Origin: Clostridium acetobutylicum ATCC 824
GTDB lineage: Bacteria > Bacillota > Clostridia > Clostridiales > Clostridiaceae
NCBI RefSeq assembly: GCF_000008765.1
Contig: NC_003030.1
Coordinates: 1,398,001-1,462,000, forward strand
Reading direction: 5' to 3'
DNA: 64,000 bases
This document shows positions 46,875 to 55,278 of this stretch, in pieces. Position numbers and translations under genes: made by a program. Each line of letters opens with the position of its first letter. Within the stretch, counting starts at the first letter, position 1. The notes under the pieces were generated by a model that worked only from the letters and a program-made list of their open reading frames with translations, searched no databases and was not told the origin of the DNA.

Positions 46875-47765
46875 TTGGAGTATATAAAGCCGCATAAAGG
46901 ATTTTCAACTTTAATTATTTTAGGAATAACACTAGGGATTGATTTAATATTTTCACTTTTAAGTACTTTTATTAATACATACATAGTTTTGCGAATTTTA
47001 GAAATTTTTATTGTGTTTTTTAATATATATCAATTATATTATATACTTAAAAGTTTAACTCTTAAGTATTGCTATGATAATGAAAATTTTTATGTTTTAT
47101 GGTGTTTTGGAATTAGAAGGGTAACTATACCATTCAAAGAAATTGAAGCATACAATGTCTCTCATGGAGAAATAAAGGGAGTAAAGTTGTGGGGGTATGG
47201 TAGGAACTTCTTTGCATTAGGAACATTTTCTGTAAACGATATTGGTATAGTTAATATGTTTGTTACTGCTACTAAAAATGTAATCTATATAAAATGCAAT
47301 TCTTCCATATATGGCATTTCTCCAGAAAAATGTGATGAGGTTAAAAACTTTCTAGAAAAACGTAAATTAGTTTTGAAAAATTGGACATACGAAAAACGAA
47401 ATAAAGTGTCTTTGAGTAAGGATAGGCATTTTGACATACTAATTTTTTTAATTTCCATAGTGATTTTAATGGTTACAATAATTCCTTTTATTCTATATTT
47501 AAGGGGAGTAATGCCGCATAAGATGCCTTTAAGCTTTGATTCTAACTTTAAACCTATGATATATGGAACGTCCAGAGAATTTGCTTTTAAGCATATGATG
47601 TACGGAGCGTATAATATGATTATATTCTTTTGCATATATTATTCAGCGTATTTTTATGCAAGGTATAGTAAAAAATTAGCCTATAGGCTCATGTATATTT
47701 CATTTTTAGTAGCTTTTATATTTCTAATATTTCAATTTAAAATTTATGTTACATATATACATTAG
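46875..47765 (+). CDS. Membrane protein with PH-like (bPH2) domain
   Basis: A 296-residue protein: two N-terminal membrane helices (about 12-56), a soluble beta-rich region (about 64-165: YCYDNENFYVLWCFGIRRVT, IPFKEIEAYNV, WGYGRNFFALGTF) that looks like a bacterial PH domain, then three C-terminal helices. TTG start placed by AAGGTGA. Function unknown; proteins of this kind are envelope-associated. Between rpoD and trmK, not part of the usual order. Confidence 0.6.
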   Translation: MEYIKPHKGFSTLIILGITLGIDLIFSLLSTFINTYIVLRILEIFIVFFNIYQLYYILKSLTLKYCYDNENFYVLWCFGIRRVTIPFKEIEAYNVSHGEIKGVKLWGYGRNFFALGTFSVNDIGIVNMFVTATKNVIYIKCNSSIYGISPEKCDEVKNFLEKRKLVLKNWTYEKRNKVSLSKDRHFDILIFLISIVILMVTIIPFILYLRGVMPHKMPLSFDSNFKPMIYGTSREFAFKHMMYGAYNMIIFFCIYYSAYFYARYSKKLAYRLMYISFLVAFIFLIFQFKIYVTYIH

Positions 47766-47786
47766 AAAGTTGGTGCAGCAATATAA

Positions 47787-48476
47787 ATGGAAATATCAAA
47801 TAGACTTAAATCAATTAGCGAGGTTATGGACAGGTGTGAAATTGCAGCAGATATAGGAACAGATCATGCATATTTACCAATATACCTTATAAAAAATAAC
47901 TTATGCAAAAGATTTATTGCTTCAGATGTAAATGCTGGTCCGTTGAAAAAGGCAATAAACAATATAAATAAGTATAAACTTGAAGATAAAATAGAGTGTC
48001 GTTTAGGTTCAGGGCTTAATGTCTTAAAACTGGAAGAGGTTGATGTTGTAGTTATAGCTGGAATGGGAGGAAATCTAATAAGAGATATAATAGAGGAGAG
48101 ACTTGATATATTTAAGAAATTAAAATATGCAGTGCTTCAACCAGTACAAAATCCAGAAATACTTAGAGAATATCTTATTAAAAGAGGCTTTAATATAATT
48201 GAAGAACAATTATGTATTGACGAAAGTAAATATTATGAGATAATAAAAGTATGCTATGATTCCAAAATAGAAGATAAAGATGATGTGTACTATGAAATTG
48301 GTGATAAGCTAATAGATATGAAACATCCTCTTTTAAAGGAATATATTAATTACAAAATAAGAAAGTATGATAAAATATACAAGAACATAAGTGAAGAAAG
48401 CTTAAATGCCTTAAGTAGAAAAAATGAGTTGTCCATAAAAATTCGGAAATTAAAGGAGTTGTTGTCATGTCTTTAA
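47787..48476 (+). CDS. trmK: tRNA (adenine(22)-N1)-methyltransferase TrmK
   Basis: A 229-residue Rossmann-fold methyltransferase of the TrmK/YqfN family, forming m1A22 in tRNA. Segments: ADIGTDHAYLPIYLI (SAM loop), VVIAGMGGNLI, QPVQNPEILREYL, and a C-terminal coiled coil. The usual neighbour of nif3, which it overlaps by 10 bp. Confidence 0.94.
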   Translation: MEISNRLKSISEVMDRCEIAADIGTDHAYLPIYLIKNNLCKRFIASDVNAGPLKKAINNINKYKLEDKIECRLGSGLNVLKLEEVDVVVIAGMGGNLIRDIIEERLDIFKKLKYAVLQPVQNPEILREYLIKRGFNIIEEQLCIDESKYYEIIKVCYDSKIEDKDDVYYEIGDKLIDMKHPLLKEYINYKIRKYDKIYKNISEESLNALSRKNELSIKIRKLKELLSCL

Positions 48477-49273
48477 AGGTAAAAGATTTATGTAATATAA
48501 TAGAAGATTTTGCGCCAATATCACTTAAAGAAGATTTTGACAATGTTGGACTTATGGTTGGAGATAGAGAAGCTTCTGTGGATGCCATAATGACAGCTCT
48601 TGACTGTACTATGGATGTTATAGATGAGGCAATAGAAAAGAATTGTAATATGATAATAACACATCATCCAATACTCTTTAAAAAGCCTTCAAAAATAACA
48701 ATGGATACTCTTTTAGGTAAAAAGATAATTAAGATAATAAGTAATAACATAAATGTGTATTCGGCACATACCAATCTTGATAGTGTTAAAGATGGGATTA
48801 ATGATGCTGTAGTTAACATATTAGGATTTGATAAATCAAGTATTTTAGCTAAGAATAACAAAGCAGTAAAGGAAGCTGGAATTGGTAGAGTTGTAGAATT
48901 AGAGCAAAATATGACACTTAAAGAATTGTGCGATAGAGTTAAAGAAAGCTTTAAAATACAAAGCTTAAGATACTGTGGAGATGAAGATAAAAAAATACAC
49001 AGTTTTGCAGTTATAAATGGGAGTGGGCAAGACTTTTTTGAAGAGGCTAGAAAGAGAGGAGTTGACTGTATAATTACAGGAGATACTTCTTACCACTATG
49101 TTAGTGATTACAATGAGATGAATATAGCTGTTATCGATGCTGGTCATTTTGGAACAGAATGGCCATCTGTAGTAGTTATGTCAAAAAAGCTTGAAGGTGC
49201 TTTGCATAAGATGGGCATAAATACACCAATTTTAGTTTCACAGAATAATATTGATCCATATAAATTTAAGTAG
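48467..49273 (+). CDS. Nif3/YqfO-family protein
   Basis: A 268-residue metal-binding protein of the NIF3 family (GTP cyclohydrolase I type 2 homolog). Seen: DNVGLMVGDR near the start, IITHHPILFKKP with paired His, SAHTNLDSV, and near the end DAGHFGTEWPSV. It lacks the central inserted PII-like domain of longer relatives. Hexameric ring protein, activity unsettled. Overlaps trmK by 10 bp, so translation is coupled. Confidence 0.93.
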   Translation: MSLKVKDLCNIIEDFAPISLKEDFDNVGLMVGDREASVDAIMTALDCTMDVIDEAIEKNCNMIITHHPILFKKPSKITMDTLLGKKIIKIISNNINVYSAHTNLDSVKDGINDAVVNILGFDKSSILAKNNKAVKEAGIGRVVELEQNMTLKELCDRVKESFKIQSLRYCGDEDKKIHSFAVINGSGQDFFEEARKRGVDCIITGDTSYHYVSDYNEMNIAVIDAGHFGTEWPSVVVMSKKLEGALHKMGINTPILVSQNNIDPYKFK

Positions 49274-49306
49274 ATATAGAGGTTTTCTATGTCTACTTTT
49301 ATTTTT
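49272..49306 (+). terminator. Terminator of trmK-nif3
   Basis: 10-bp stem AGATATAGAG / TTCTATGTCT with G-T pairs (49272-49281 with 49285-49294), then ACTTTTATTTTT. Confidence 0.8.
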
Positions 49307-49470
49307 ACATAAAATAGACAATCTATTTATAAATGCTGTTTTATTAATATTAGGTAGGTTTTTGTAAAACAAATAGCTTATAAATATATTAAAATGTGTT
49401 TAAAGTCACATTTTAGTACATATGTAAGTTAAGTTTTATAGTATAAAACCTATTATTGGGAGGAAGAGAT

Positions 49471-50229
49471 ATGAATAATAATGTAGAATTAGCATATTTA
49501 ATTCAAGAAAATTATGATCTCATAAAAGAAAGCAAAAAAATACTTAGGGATGGGTCATATATCTATCTGCTAAAAAAATTAAAAAGCGAATTTGAAACTG
49601 CCAAGAAAAATTATGTAAACAGAAAAACAGAATTAGCTAAAATAAAACAAAGCTACTCAGCTATAAGTATTGAACTTAGAAAAGAAAGAGAAAAGATGGA
49701 GACTAATGAATATAAGTTGTATAACAAAGCTGGTTCTAATTTAAACATGATAGAAAAGTTAGAAGGAGCAATTGAAATTGAAAAGCAAAACTTAAAGAAT
49801 CTAGAAGATGAGGCAGTGGATTTATTAGATGAAGAAGAAAAGTTGAAAAAGGAAATAGAAGATTTAAGACTTAAGCTTGTAAATATAAAGGATAATTTTT
49901 ATGACTATAAGGAAAAAAGTAGCGAAAAGGTTGAAAAAGCAAGACAGGAAATGATTGCGGCTAAAACAAAAATAGAAGAGATCAAAAGTAAAATACCTAA
50001 GGAGTTATTTGAAGAGATATCACATTTGATGTCAAAAAGCAGCTGTGCAGTTGCAAAATTAAATGGAGAGATATGTGGGGGCTGCAGGATGAAGGTTTCA
50101 TCAATGACAATAGATGACCTTATAAATAACAACAGTATAGTTCATTGTGATAACTGCGGCAGGATTTTATATTACGATGAAAGTGAAGGAAAAATTAAAA
50201 GAAAATATAAAAGAAAAATAAGAGCGTAA
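49471..50229 (+). CDS. Coiled-coil protein with C4 zinc ribbon
   Basis: About 252 residues: a long coiled coil (about 10-190) followed by a zinc ribbon with ICGGCRMKVSS and HCDNCGRILYYDE, giving four Cys. This is the family annotated as C4-type zinc ribbon protein (related to CT398/YacL-like), often next to nif3. A nucleic-acid or FlhF/secretion link has been proposed for relatives, so function is open. GGGAGGAAG ribosome site. It is the last gene before rnpB. Confidence 0.88.
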   Translation: MNNNVELAYLIQENYDLIKESKKILRDGSYIYLLKKLKSEFETAKKNYVNRKTELAKIKQSYSAISIELRKEREKMETNEYKLYNKAGSNLNMIEKLEGAIEIEKQNLKNLEDEAVDLLDEEEKLKKEIEDLRLKLVNIKDNFYDYKEKSSEKVEKARQEMIAAKTKIEEIKSKIPKELFEEISHLMSKSSCAVAKLNGEICGGCRMKVSSMTIDDLINNNSIVHCDNCGRILYYDESEGKIKRKYKRKIRA

Positions 50230-50249
50230 TTATATAATAAATTTTACTA

Positions 50250-50278
50250 TTGATATAATATAATATTTATGTTATGAT
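50250..50278 (+). promoter_or_regulatory. Promoter of rnpB
   Basis: TTGATA (50250-50255) and TATGAT (50273-50278) with 17 nt between, 6-8 nt before the expected RNA 5' end. Confidence 0.85.
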
Positions 50279-50283
50279 ATTCT

Positions 50284-50628
50284 ATGCGAGTAAGCCAGAC
50301 AATCGCTGCTGCAATTTGCAGGAGAGGAAAGTCCGAGCTCCATAGGGCAGGGTGCCGGGTAACTCCCGGTCAAGGCGACTTGAAGGAAAGTGCAACAGAG
50401 ATATACCGCCATTTTATAATGGTAAGGGTGGAAAGGCGAGGTAAGAGCTCACCAGCGCATTGGCGACTTTGCGGCTATGTAAACCCCATCTGGAGCAAGA
50501 TCAAATAGGGAAGCGTTTTGGAGTGGCCCGCTCTGCTTCCGGGTAGCATCGCTTGAATCTTATGGTAACATAAGGTCTAGATAGATGATTGTCGAATACA
50601 GAACTCGGCTTACAGGTTTAGTCGTCCA
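50284..50628 (+). ncRNA. rnpB: RNase P RNA, class A
   Basis: Catalytic RNA that trims the 5' leader of precursor tRNAs. Conserved blocks in order: AGAGGAAAGTCCGAGCTCC, CATAGGGCAGGGTGCCGGGT, GAAAGTGCAACAGAGA, ACCGCC, GGTAAGGGTGGAAAGG, GGTAAGAGCTCACC, GAGCAAGATCAAATAGGG, CGCTTGAAT, TAGATAGATGA and ACAGAACTCGGCTTA. P1 closes between about 50286-50297 and 50615-50625. The layout is class A. The last ~34 nt belong to a 77-bp repeat found again at 55189-55265, so the 3' end serves as an integration site. Confidence 0.97.
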
Positions 50629-50671
50629 TTGAAAACACTAGGTTTCGTGCTTAGTGTTTTTTATTTTGCCA
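50595..50671 (+). repeat. 77-bp direct repeat, copy 1 (att site inside rnpB 3' end)
   Basis: Runs from AATACAGAACTCGG inside rnpB through its terminator to TTATTTTGCCA. Identical by eye to 55189-55265. Further out the two copies also share GCCATACTATT. Exact repeats of an RNA gene's 3' end are the usual footprint of tyrosine-integrase insertion. Confidence 0.9.
50632..50666 (+). terminator. Terminator of rnpB
   Basis: AAAACACTA (50632-50640) pairs with TAGTGTTTT (50652-50660), then TTATTTT. The whole terminator is included in the 77-bp repeat. Confidence 0.9.
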
Positions 50672-50770
50672 CCGATTTGCCATACTATTCGTTTAAAAGC
50701 AAAGATATGTGTTAAGGATAAAGAAATGTATACCGATATTTTATGAATTAATAATATAAGAGTTTTAATA

Positions 50771-50913
50771 TTCCTTCAAATGGAGTGGAAGGTGAATTAT
50801 CTACATATTTAGCAGTAGTTATAGTAACAAGGCTGCACCAAAGAGCGTTTCCTAAAGAAAGCCAATTAGCTAAATGCATTCCTATAGTTGCAGTAATCAG
50901 CAGTAATCAGCGG
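50771..50913 (-). pseudogene. Potassium-channel pore fragment
   Basis: On the reverse strand this stretch matches the pore region of the intact channel gene at 59947-60717 over ~130 bp (for example TGGAGTGGAAGG, CAGTAGTTATAGTAACAA, TTTCCTAAAGAAAG and AAATGCATTCCTATAGTT occur in both). The selectivity filter TVGYGD has become TAKYVD and a 10-nt unit CAGTAATCAG is duplicated at one end. Clearly non-functional. Confidence 0.8.
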
Positions 50914-51040
50914 TACCAAATAAACTATATGGTTATTTTGATTTGATATTTTATTGATGAGAATTAAAATTTATATCAATAAAAAAGGCTATTATTGACA
51001 TACCGTAGGAAAACCCATAAAATAAGAAGATGAGTAGGAT

Positions 51041-52537
51041 ATGTATAAATGTTTTATAAAGTCCAAGGATGGTACTTTATTATATTACATAAACTTTAAT
51101 AAAGAGAAAATTTATGACATAAAAGTGGTGATACAAATAGCAGATAAAATATTAGTAGTAATCTCTAAAATGGATTCATTTATAGGAGAATTAAGAAAAG
51201 GAATAGATAAAACAGAAGCTGTTAAAAAGGATATACAAGAACAGAGGCGAATATTAATTAATGGATTTTGTTCTGATGCAGGTAAAGAAGTTCAAGAGAA
51301 TGTAGGTAATCTTTTAAAAGTCTCAAGAAATATTTTAGATACAATGGGAAGAATGTCAGTAAAATTAAATACTGCAAAAACAGAATTTATAAAAGCAGAT
51401 CAAAATAGTTTTAAGACAAAAAGTTTTCAGCCTAAAAGGATTTATAGAGGAGAAAAGCCTTCAAAAGAGGCAGCAGATAAAGCACATATAATACCTAATA
51501 ATAAGCTCGAAATTGAACTTGGAAAATATATAATATGTTATCTGATTAAGGAGAAGCTCGAATCAGACAAGCTAAAAAAAGAACTAGAAGTAGGAGATTT
51601 CGATAGCATATGTAGAGATTTTGATGGTATGGATTTGGAAAATACTCTAAATGCGATAACATTAGGAGAAGCAGGAGCAGCAATTGAAGGCTTTGAATCA
51701 TTAGTTAATGGAGCCTCAAAAGGATTGAAACTACTTAAAATAGGCATAGAAGGAGCGAAAAAAGCTTTATCAAAACTAACAGTGGAGGACGTAGCCTTAG
51801 CATTTGCAGGAGCAAAAGGATTAATAAGAATAGAAGAAACTGTTAAAAATTTAGATAAAGAGGAAGGAATAATAAAGGCAGCATTAGAGGCAGCAAAACA
51901 AAAATTAGATAATTTATCTAAGATAGTGACTGATATGAATAGTGTTGAAAAAAATAAAAGCTTACACGGAGAAAATCTTGTTAAGGAAGTAAGTAAAACT
52001 GAAACATATACTGATGCCATGAAAAAGTATATTATAGTTCCGGAGGATGGTTTTCAAGCGTTACTTGAGAGGAAATATATTGAAATTAGAAAATCAGGTT
52101 TAAGTGATGTTAAAACAGTTTCAAAAAATACAGGATTATCAGAACAAGATATTGTAGATATGAAGAAACATTTATTTTTAAATACTCATGACTTATCTAT
52201 AGGAGGAAGCGCTCCTAAAAAATTATATTTTCAGGCAGATCCGGATATTGCATATGCTTGGCAAAAAGCACAAAGCGGAGAACTTACAGAGTTGCAAAAA
52301 AAATGGTTTAAAACACTTAGAAATCATGAGATAACAGAAAAAAAATCTATGGATAATGGAATGCTTTTAAGGCATCCATCTACTTGGAATGCGGAAACAG
52401 AGCAATTCACTTCTAATCCTTTAAAGAATGCACATGACAAAGCAAATTTGACTTCTCCAAATCCAACAGATCCATTTCCTGGATATGATGCAGCATCAGA
52501 TTTTATTAAAAATATTGATAAAGATATTAATTACTAA
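51041..52537 (+). CDS. Probable polymorphic toxin (helical N-terminus, unknown C-terminal toxin domain)
   Basis: 498 residues. The N-terminal ~130 are helical and resemble LXG/WXG-type export regions (IGELRKGIDKTEAVKKDIQE, then VGNLLKVSRNILDTMGRM). The middle (about 215-320) is rich in Ala/Gly helices, and a separate C-terminal domain (about 374-475) has a His/Glu pattern: His383, DPDIAYAW, HE at 429-430 with Glu433, His465. There is no membrane anchor. The gene right after it encodes a small acidic protein 15 nt away, the layout of toxin plus immunity. I cannot name the toxin domain. It is the longest intact frame of the element. Confidence 0.6.
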   Translation: MYKCFIKSKDGTLLYYINFNKEKIYDIKVVIQIADKILVVISKMDSFIGELRKGIDKTEAVKKDIQEQRRILINGFCSDAGKEVQENVGNLLKVSRNILDTMGRMSVKLNTAKTEFIKADQNSFKTKSFQPKRIYRGEKPSKEAADKAHIIPNNKLEIELGKYIICYLIKEKLESDKLKKELEVGDFDSICRDFDGMDLENTLNAITLGEAGAAIEGFESLVNGASKGLKLLKIGIEGAKKALSKLTVEDVALAFAGAKGLIRIEETVKNLDKEEGIIKAALEAAKQKLDNLSKIVTDMNSVEKNKSLHGENLVKEVSKTETYTDAMKKYIIVPEDGFQALLERKYIEIRKSGLSDVKTVSKNTGLSEQDIVDMKKHLFLNTHDLSIGGSAPKKLYFQADPDIAYAWQKAQSGELTELQKKWFKTLRNHEITEKKSMDNGMLLRHPSTWNAETEQFTSNPLKNAHDKANLTSPNPTDPFPGYDAASDFIKNIDKDINY

Positions 52538-52552
52538 TTTTGAGGTGATAAA

Positions 52553-53041
52553 ATGTATATGAAAGAAGCAATTACAAGGATTAATAACATAAAATGGAAT
52601 GTAGTTGGCACAAGTGAGTCAGAAGAAGAAAGTAATTTAGGTTATGAGTTCTTAAGAAGGTTAGCTAAATTCTTTAAGGACGAATCAATAAAACCAGTAA
52701 AGCCACTAGTTGCAAATATAGCTAAACTGCTTGGTGATACAGAAGAAGAAATAGATATTTCTAATTATTGTACTTCGGAAGTTGTGGGGTTTTTTGGAGA
52801 AAACATATATATGAGAAATGTGGTGCAATATTATATACAATTAGCTAGATATGCCGATAAAAATATAGATGCTATTAAATATCTAAGTGTATATGAACCA
52901 GCAATTAGAATATTTGAAAGAGGAGGTATGTTTGTTCTTAAGATAAACGCATTAGATATAGTAAAGGTTGCACATTTTCCATTAGATAGATGGTATGAAA
53001 GATTTGTTGAAAAAGAACCTATTAATATAGATGGAATATAG
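52553..53041 (+). CDS. Probable immunity protein for the upstream toxin
   Basis: A 162-residue soluble, acidic, mostly helical protein with no signal peptide. GAGGTG ribosome site; it begins 15 nt after the toxin-like gene. I do not recognise the family (YEFLRRLAKFFKD, FGENIYMRNVVQYYIQLARYAD). Assigned only from position, size and charge. Confidence 0.5.
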   Translation: MYMKEAITRINNIKWNVVGTSESEEESNLGYEFLRRLAKFFKDESIKPVKPLVANIAKLLGDTEEEIDISNYCTSEVVGFFGENIYMRNVVQYYIQLARYADKNIDAIKYLSVYEPAIRIFERGGMFVLKINALDIVKVAHFPLDRWYERFVEKEPINIDGI

Positions 53042-53092
53042 TTGTTGTTAAGAAGGAGTAACAAATATAAACTAAAAAAGAAGGTACATATT

Positions 53093-53340
53093 GAGAGTGT
53101 AAAATAGTCTGTGTAAACTTCAGAAGATGATATAATAAATTATCAGAATGAAGGGAGCATGGACTATGTTTTCTCTGAAGATGAACTAATAAAAATACTT
53201 GCTAAAGATCCAAATGTAAAAACAGTCGAGGATGTTCAAAATATATTGAAGAGTTGTTTAAAAATTTGTTTCAGCAGATGTTCAAAGGAGAACTGGACGA
53301 ACATATAGGATATGCTAAACATAACTATAAAGATAAAATT
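53093..53340 (+). pseudogene. IS256-family transposase remnant (5' end only)
   Basis: Begins with an IS256-like left end (GAGAGTGTAAAATAG, then CTGTGTAAACTT). From ATG 53159 it encodes MDYVFSEDELIKILAKDPNV, and after a frame change at about 53247 continues EELFKNLFQQMFKGELDEHI and GYAKHNYKDK, the N-terminal part of Mutator/IS256 transposases. The catalytic DDE part and the right end are missing. Confidence 0.75.
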
Positions 53341-53709
53341 TTTCATTTTAAGTTGCAGAATCTTATTTTTTATTTCTGGTAATGCGACAATGAATCATAA
53401 AAATGCAGAAGCAACAACAAGGGTAGCACTTATATGCCTGATATTTTAGGTAATAAGATTAGTATTTGCATTTTTGTATAGAAGCGAACGGAAATGAGTG
53501 CTAATGGAATGATATTAGCTAGTATTTCAGATTTAATAGCATCAATTTTTGCTATCTTAATAAGTAATATCATATCTTTCATATTTTGTTTTATAGCATG
53601 TATGCTATTTTTGTTGCAGGAATATTAGGATATAGGGCTAACGCAAAATAGAATGGTAGCATAAATAAATTTGTTACCGTACTAATAAAATATATATTTC
53701 TACATAGTA
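53341..53709 (+). other. Decayed coding sequence, membrane-protein scraps
   Basis: No intact gene. Short frames such as that from about 53495 (MSANGMILASISDLIASIFA, hydrophobic) and, one frame over, FVAGILGYRANAK suggest the remains of a small membrane protein broken by frameshifts. Nothing identifiable. Confidence 0.4.
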
Positions 53710-53766
53710 GTGTTAAAAGATAAATTATTCAAAACAGAGAAAACATACTTAGATAGTGAGGAATAT

Positions 53767-54360
53767 ATGTCGTATAATATTGATAATAAGTTTGAATTGC
53801 ACAAAAGATGGGTTGAGACAAGTGGTCATGAGGGTGAAAAGTTATGTTTAGAGGAAGTAGATTTTAGAAAATTTGATTTATCTGATAAACTGTTTGAACA
53901 AGCAAATCTAGCAGAGTGTGTATTTGACAATCTTAACCTTGAAAATATAGATTTTCATACATCACTTCTATGTTCATCAACTTATAAAAATACTAACTTA
54001 AGAGGATGTGATTTTTACAAAACAGATTTAAGTTATACAGATTTTTCTGATGCTGTTATAAAAAATGTTAGGTTTAGCAAAAGTGATTGTTGGGAATCAA
54101 TATTTAGAAATGTTAATTTAATAAATTGTAATCTGATAAATGATTACTTTTACTTAACTGATTTTAGCAATGCAACATTGGATAATGTAGATATAAGTCT
54201 ATCCACATTTGAGGAGACATTACTAAATGGAGTAAAATTAAGAAATATTAAAGGTATAGAAGAAGCTCATTTTGAAAGTATTAATATTGGTACATTTGAG
54301 AAACCGATATTGCTGAAATCACAAGAAGCAAAGAAATGGGTGTTAGAAAACTGCTTGTAG
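53767..54360 (+). CDS. Pentapeptide-repeat protein
   Basis: About 197 residues with repeats of the A(D/N)LxX type from about residue 30: FRKFDLSDKLFEQANLAECV, LENIDFHTS, NTNLRGCDF, KTDLSYTDFSDAVIK, LTDFSNATLDNVDIS. These form a right-handed four-sided helix. The frame opens at GTG 53710 with no ribosome site; ATG 53767 is preceded by GAGGAA and is preferred. Pentapeptide proteins often sit in toxin-immunity clusters, and some protect gyrase, but no role can be read here. Confidence 0.75.
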   Translation: MSYNIDNKFELHKRWVETSGHEGEKLCLEEVDFRKFDLSDKLFEQANLAECVFDNLNLENIDFHTSLLCSSTYKNTNLRGCDFYKTDLSYTDFSDAVIKNVRFSKSDCWESIFRNVNLINCNLINDYFYLTDFSNATLDNVDISLSTFEETLLNGVKLRNIKGIEEAHFESINIGTFEKPILLKSQEAKKWVLENCL

Positions 54361-54539
54361 TAATGATAAAAAACAAATTTGTTTTAAGATAATCTATAAA
54401 TAAAATAATCCTTATTTGTAATTATCATACCGAAGTGAAATATAATGAATCATTTGAAAATTAAGTAGGTTGGTTTATTATTTTTTGTGAATAAATTCAT
54501 CTCAAGTAGCATTAGTGTTTGCAGGAAGAAGAGATTAAC

Positions 54540-54950
54540 ATGAGTAGTAATAAAAAATCTAATAAATTCAATTTATCATATAGGAGATATTTTTGAATAC
54601 GATAAGGATATTTCAGTAAATGATGCATTAAACTATTTAGATAAAATAAAAATGGAGTTGTTAAATCTACGGACAATGAAATCATAGAAGTGTGTATTGA
54701 TGTTATTTGTGCAGCATTTCTTCATATTTCACATTTAGATGATTTTGATATATCGTTCTTAAAAGAATATTTAAATATTGAAACCAACCAAATTGTAGAA
54801 AACATCATAACAATAATGGGAGCAAGTTGTAGGATACAGTATAGAAACATAATAAGTAACTATCTATCATCAGATAATCAAAATATTGTTGATGCTGCTG
54901 AGGAAGCTTTGGAGACTTTGGATTTTATGGTGCAGCAAAAGGAGCGTTAA
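54540..54950 (+). pseudogene. Frameshifted small helical protein
   Basis: The open part (54690-54950) begins inside a helix: CIDVICAAFLHISHLDDFD and ends VDAAEEALETLDFMVQQKER. Upstream, two other frames hold GDIFEYDKDISVNDALNYLD and then VVKSTDNEIIEV, reading as one protein interrupted by two frameshifts, with ATG at 54540. A HEAT-like immunity protein is possible, in view of the neighbouring toxin. Not intact. Confidence 0.55.
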
Positions 54951-55188
54951 AATTAGTGATTTTAACATAAAATGTGTAATAAAAATGTATAGGTAGAGAG
55001 GAAATAATAACATGAATATAATGGTTGACAGAAATGAAAAACTTCCGATATTCTTCCGACATTCCACAAAATAAACTAAGATAAATTAGAATAAAGTAAA
55101 ATATAAGAGTGCTTATAAAGTTAGAATTTGTAAGGCTTTAAAGATATATTAAGATAAATGAGGATACATAAAAATACCGCTGTTCGCA

Positions 55189-55265
55189 AATACAGAACTC
55201 GGCTTACAGGTTTAGTCGTCCATTGAAAACACTAGGTTTCGTGCTTAGTGTTTTTTATTTTGCCA
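55189..55265 (+). repeat. 77-bp direct repeat, copy 2 (rnpB 3' end plus terminator)
   Basis: Same 77 bp as 50595-50671, without the rest of rnpB. It carries the old 3' end and terminator of rnpB as left after integration. The integrase remnant begins 13 bp beyond, with its 3' end towards this repeat, the usual placement of int next to its att site. Confidence 0.9.
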
Positions 55266-55278
55266 TACTATTGCCATA

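Larger units (their letters stand above)
50672..55188. mobile_element. Decayed integrative element between the two rnpB repeats
   Basis: About 4.5 kb bounded by the 77-bp repeats. It holds a dead channel fragment, a probable toxin-immunity pair, an IS256-family scrap, a pentapeptide-repeat gene and a broken small gene. It has no integrase of its own; the only integrase lies just beyond the second repeat. 50914-51040 and 54951-55188 show no gene. This looks like a passenger (CIME-like) segment that depended on another element's integrase, or one that lost it. Confidence 0.7.

Noticed and set aside
50284-50508. A 74-codon open frame inside the rnpB region
   Set aside because: It lies entirely within the conserved RNase P RNA and has no ribosome site.
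51538-52020. 160-codon reverse-strand frame opposite the toxin-like gene
   Set aside because: Shadow frame with no ribosome site and low-complexity Ser/Phe/Ile composition.
53495-53626. 42-codon hydrophobic frame as a real small protein
   Set aside because: Sits in decayed sequence, and a matching continuation is found in another frame, so it is treated as a remnant.
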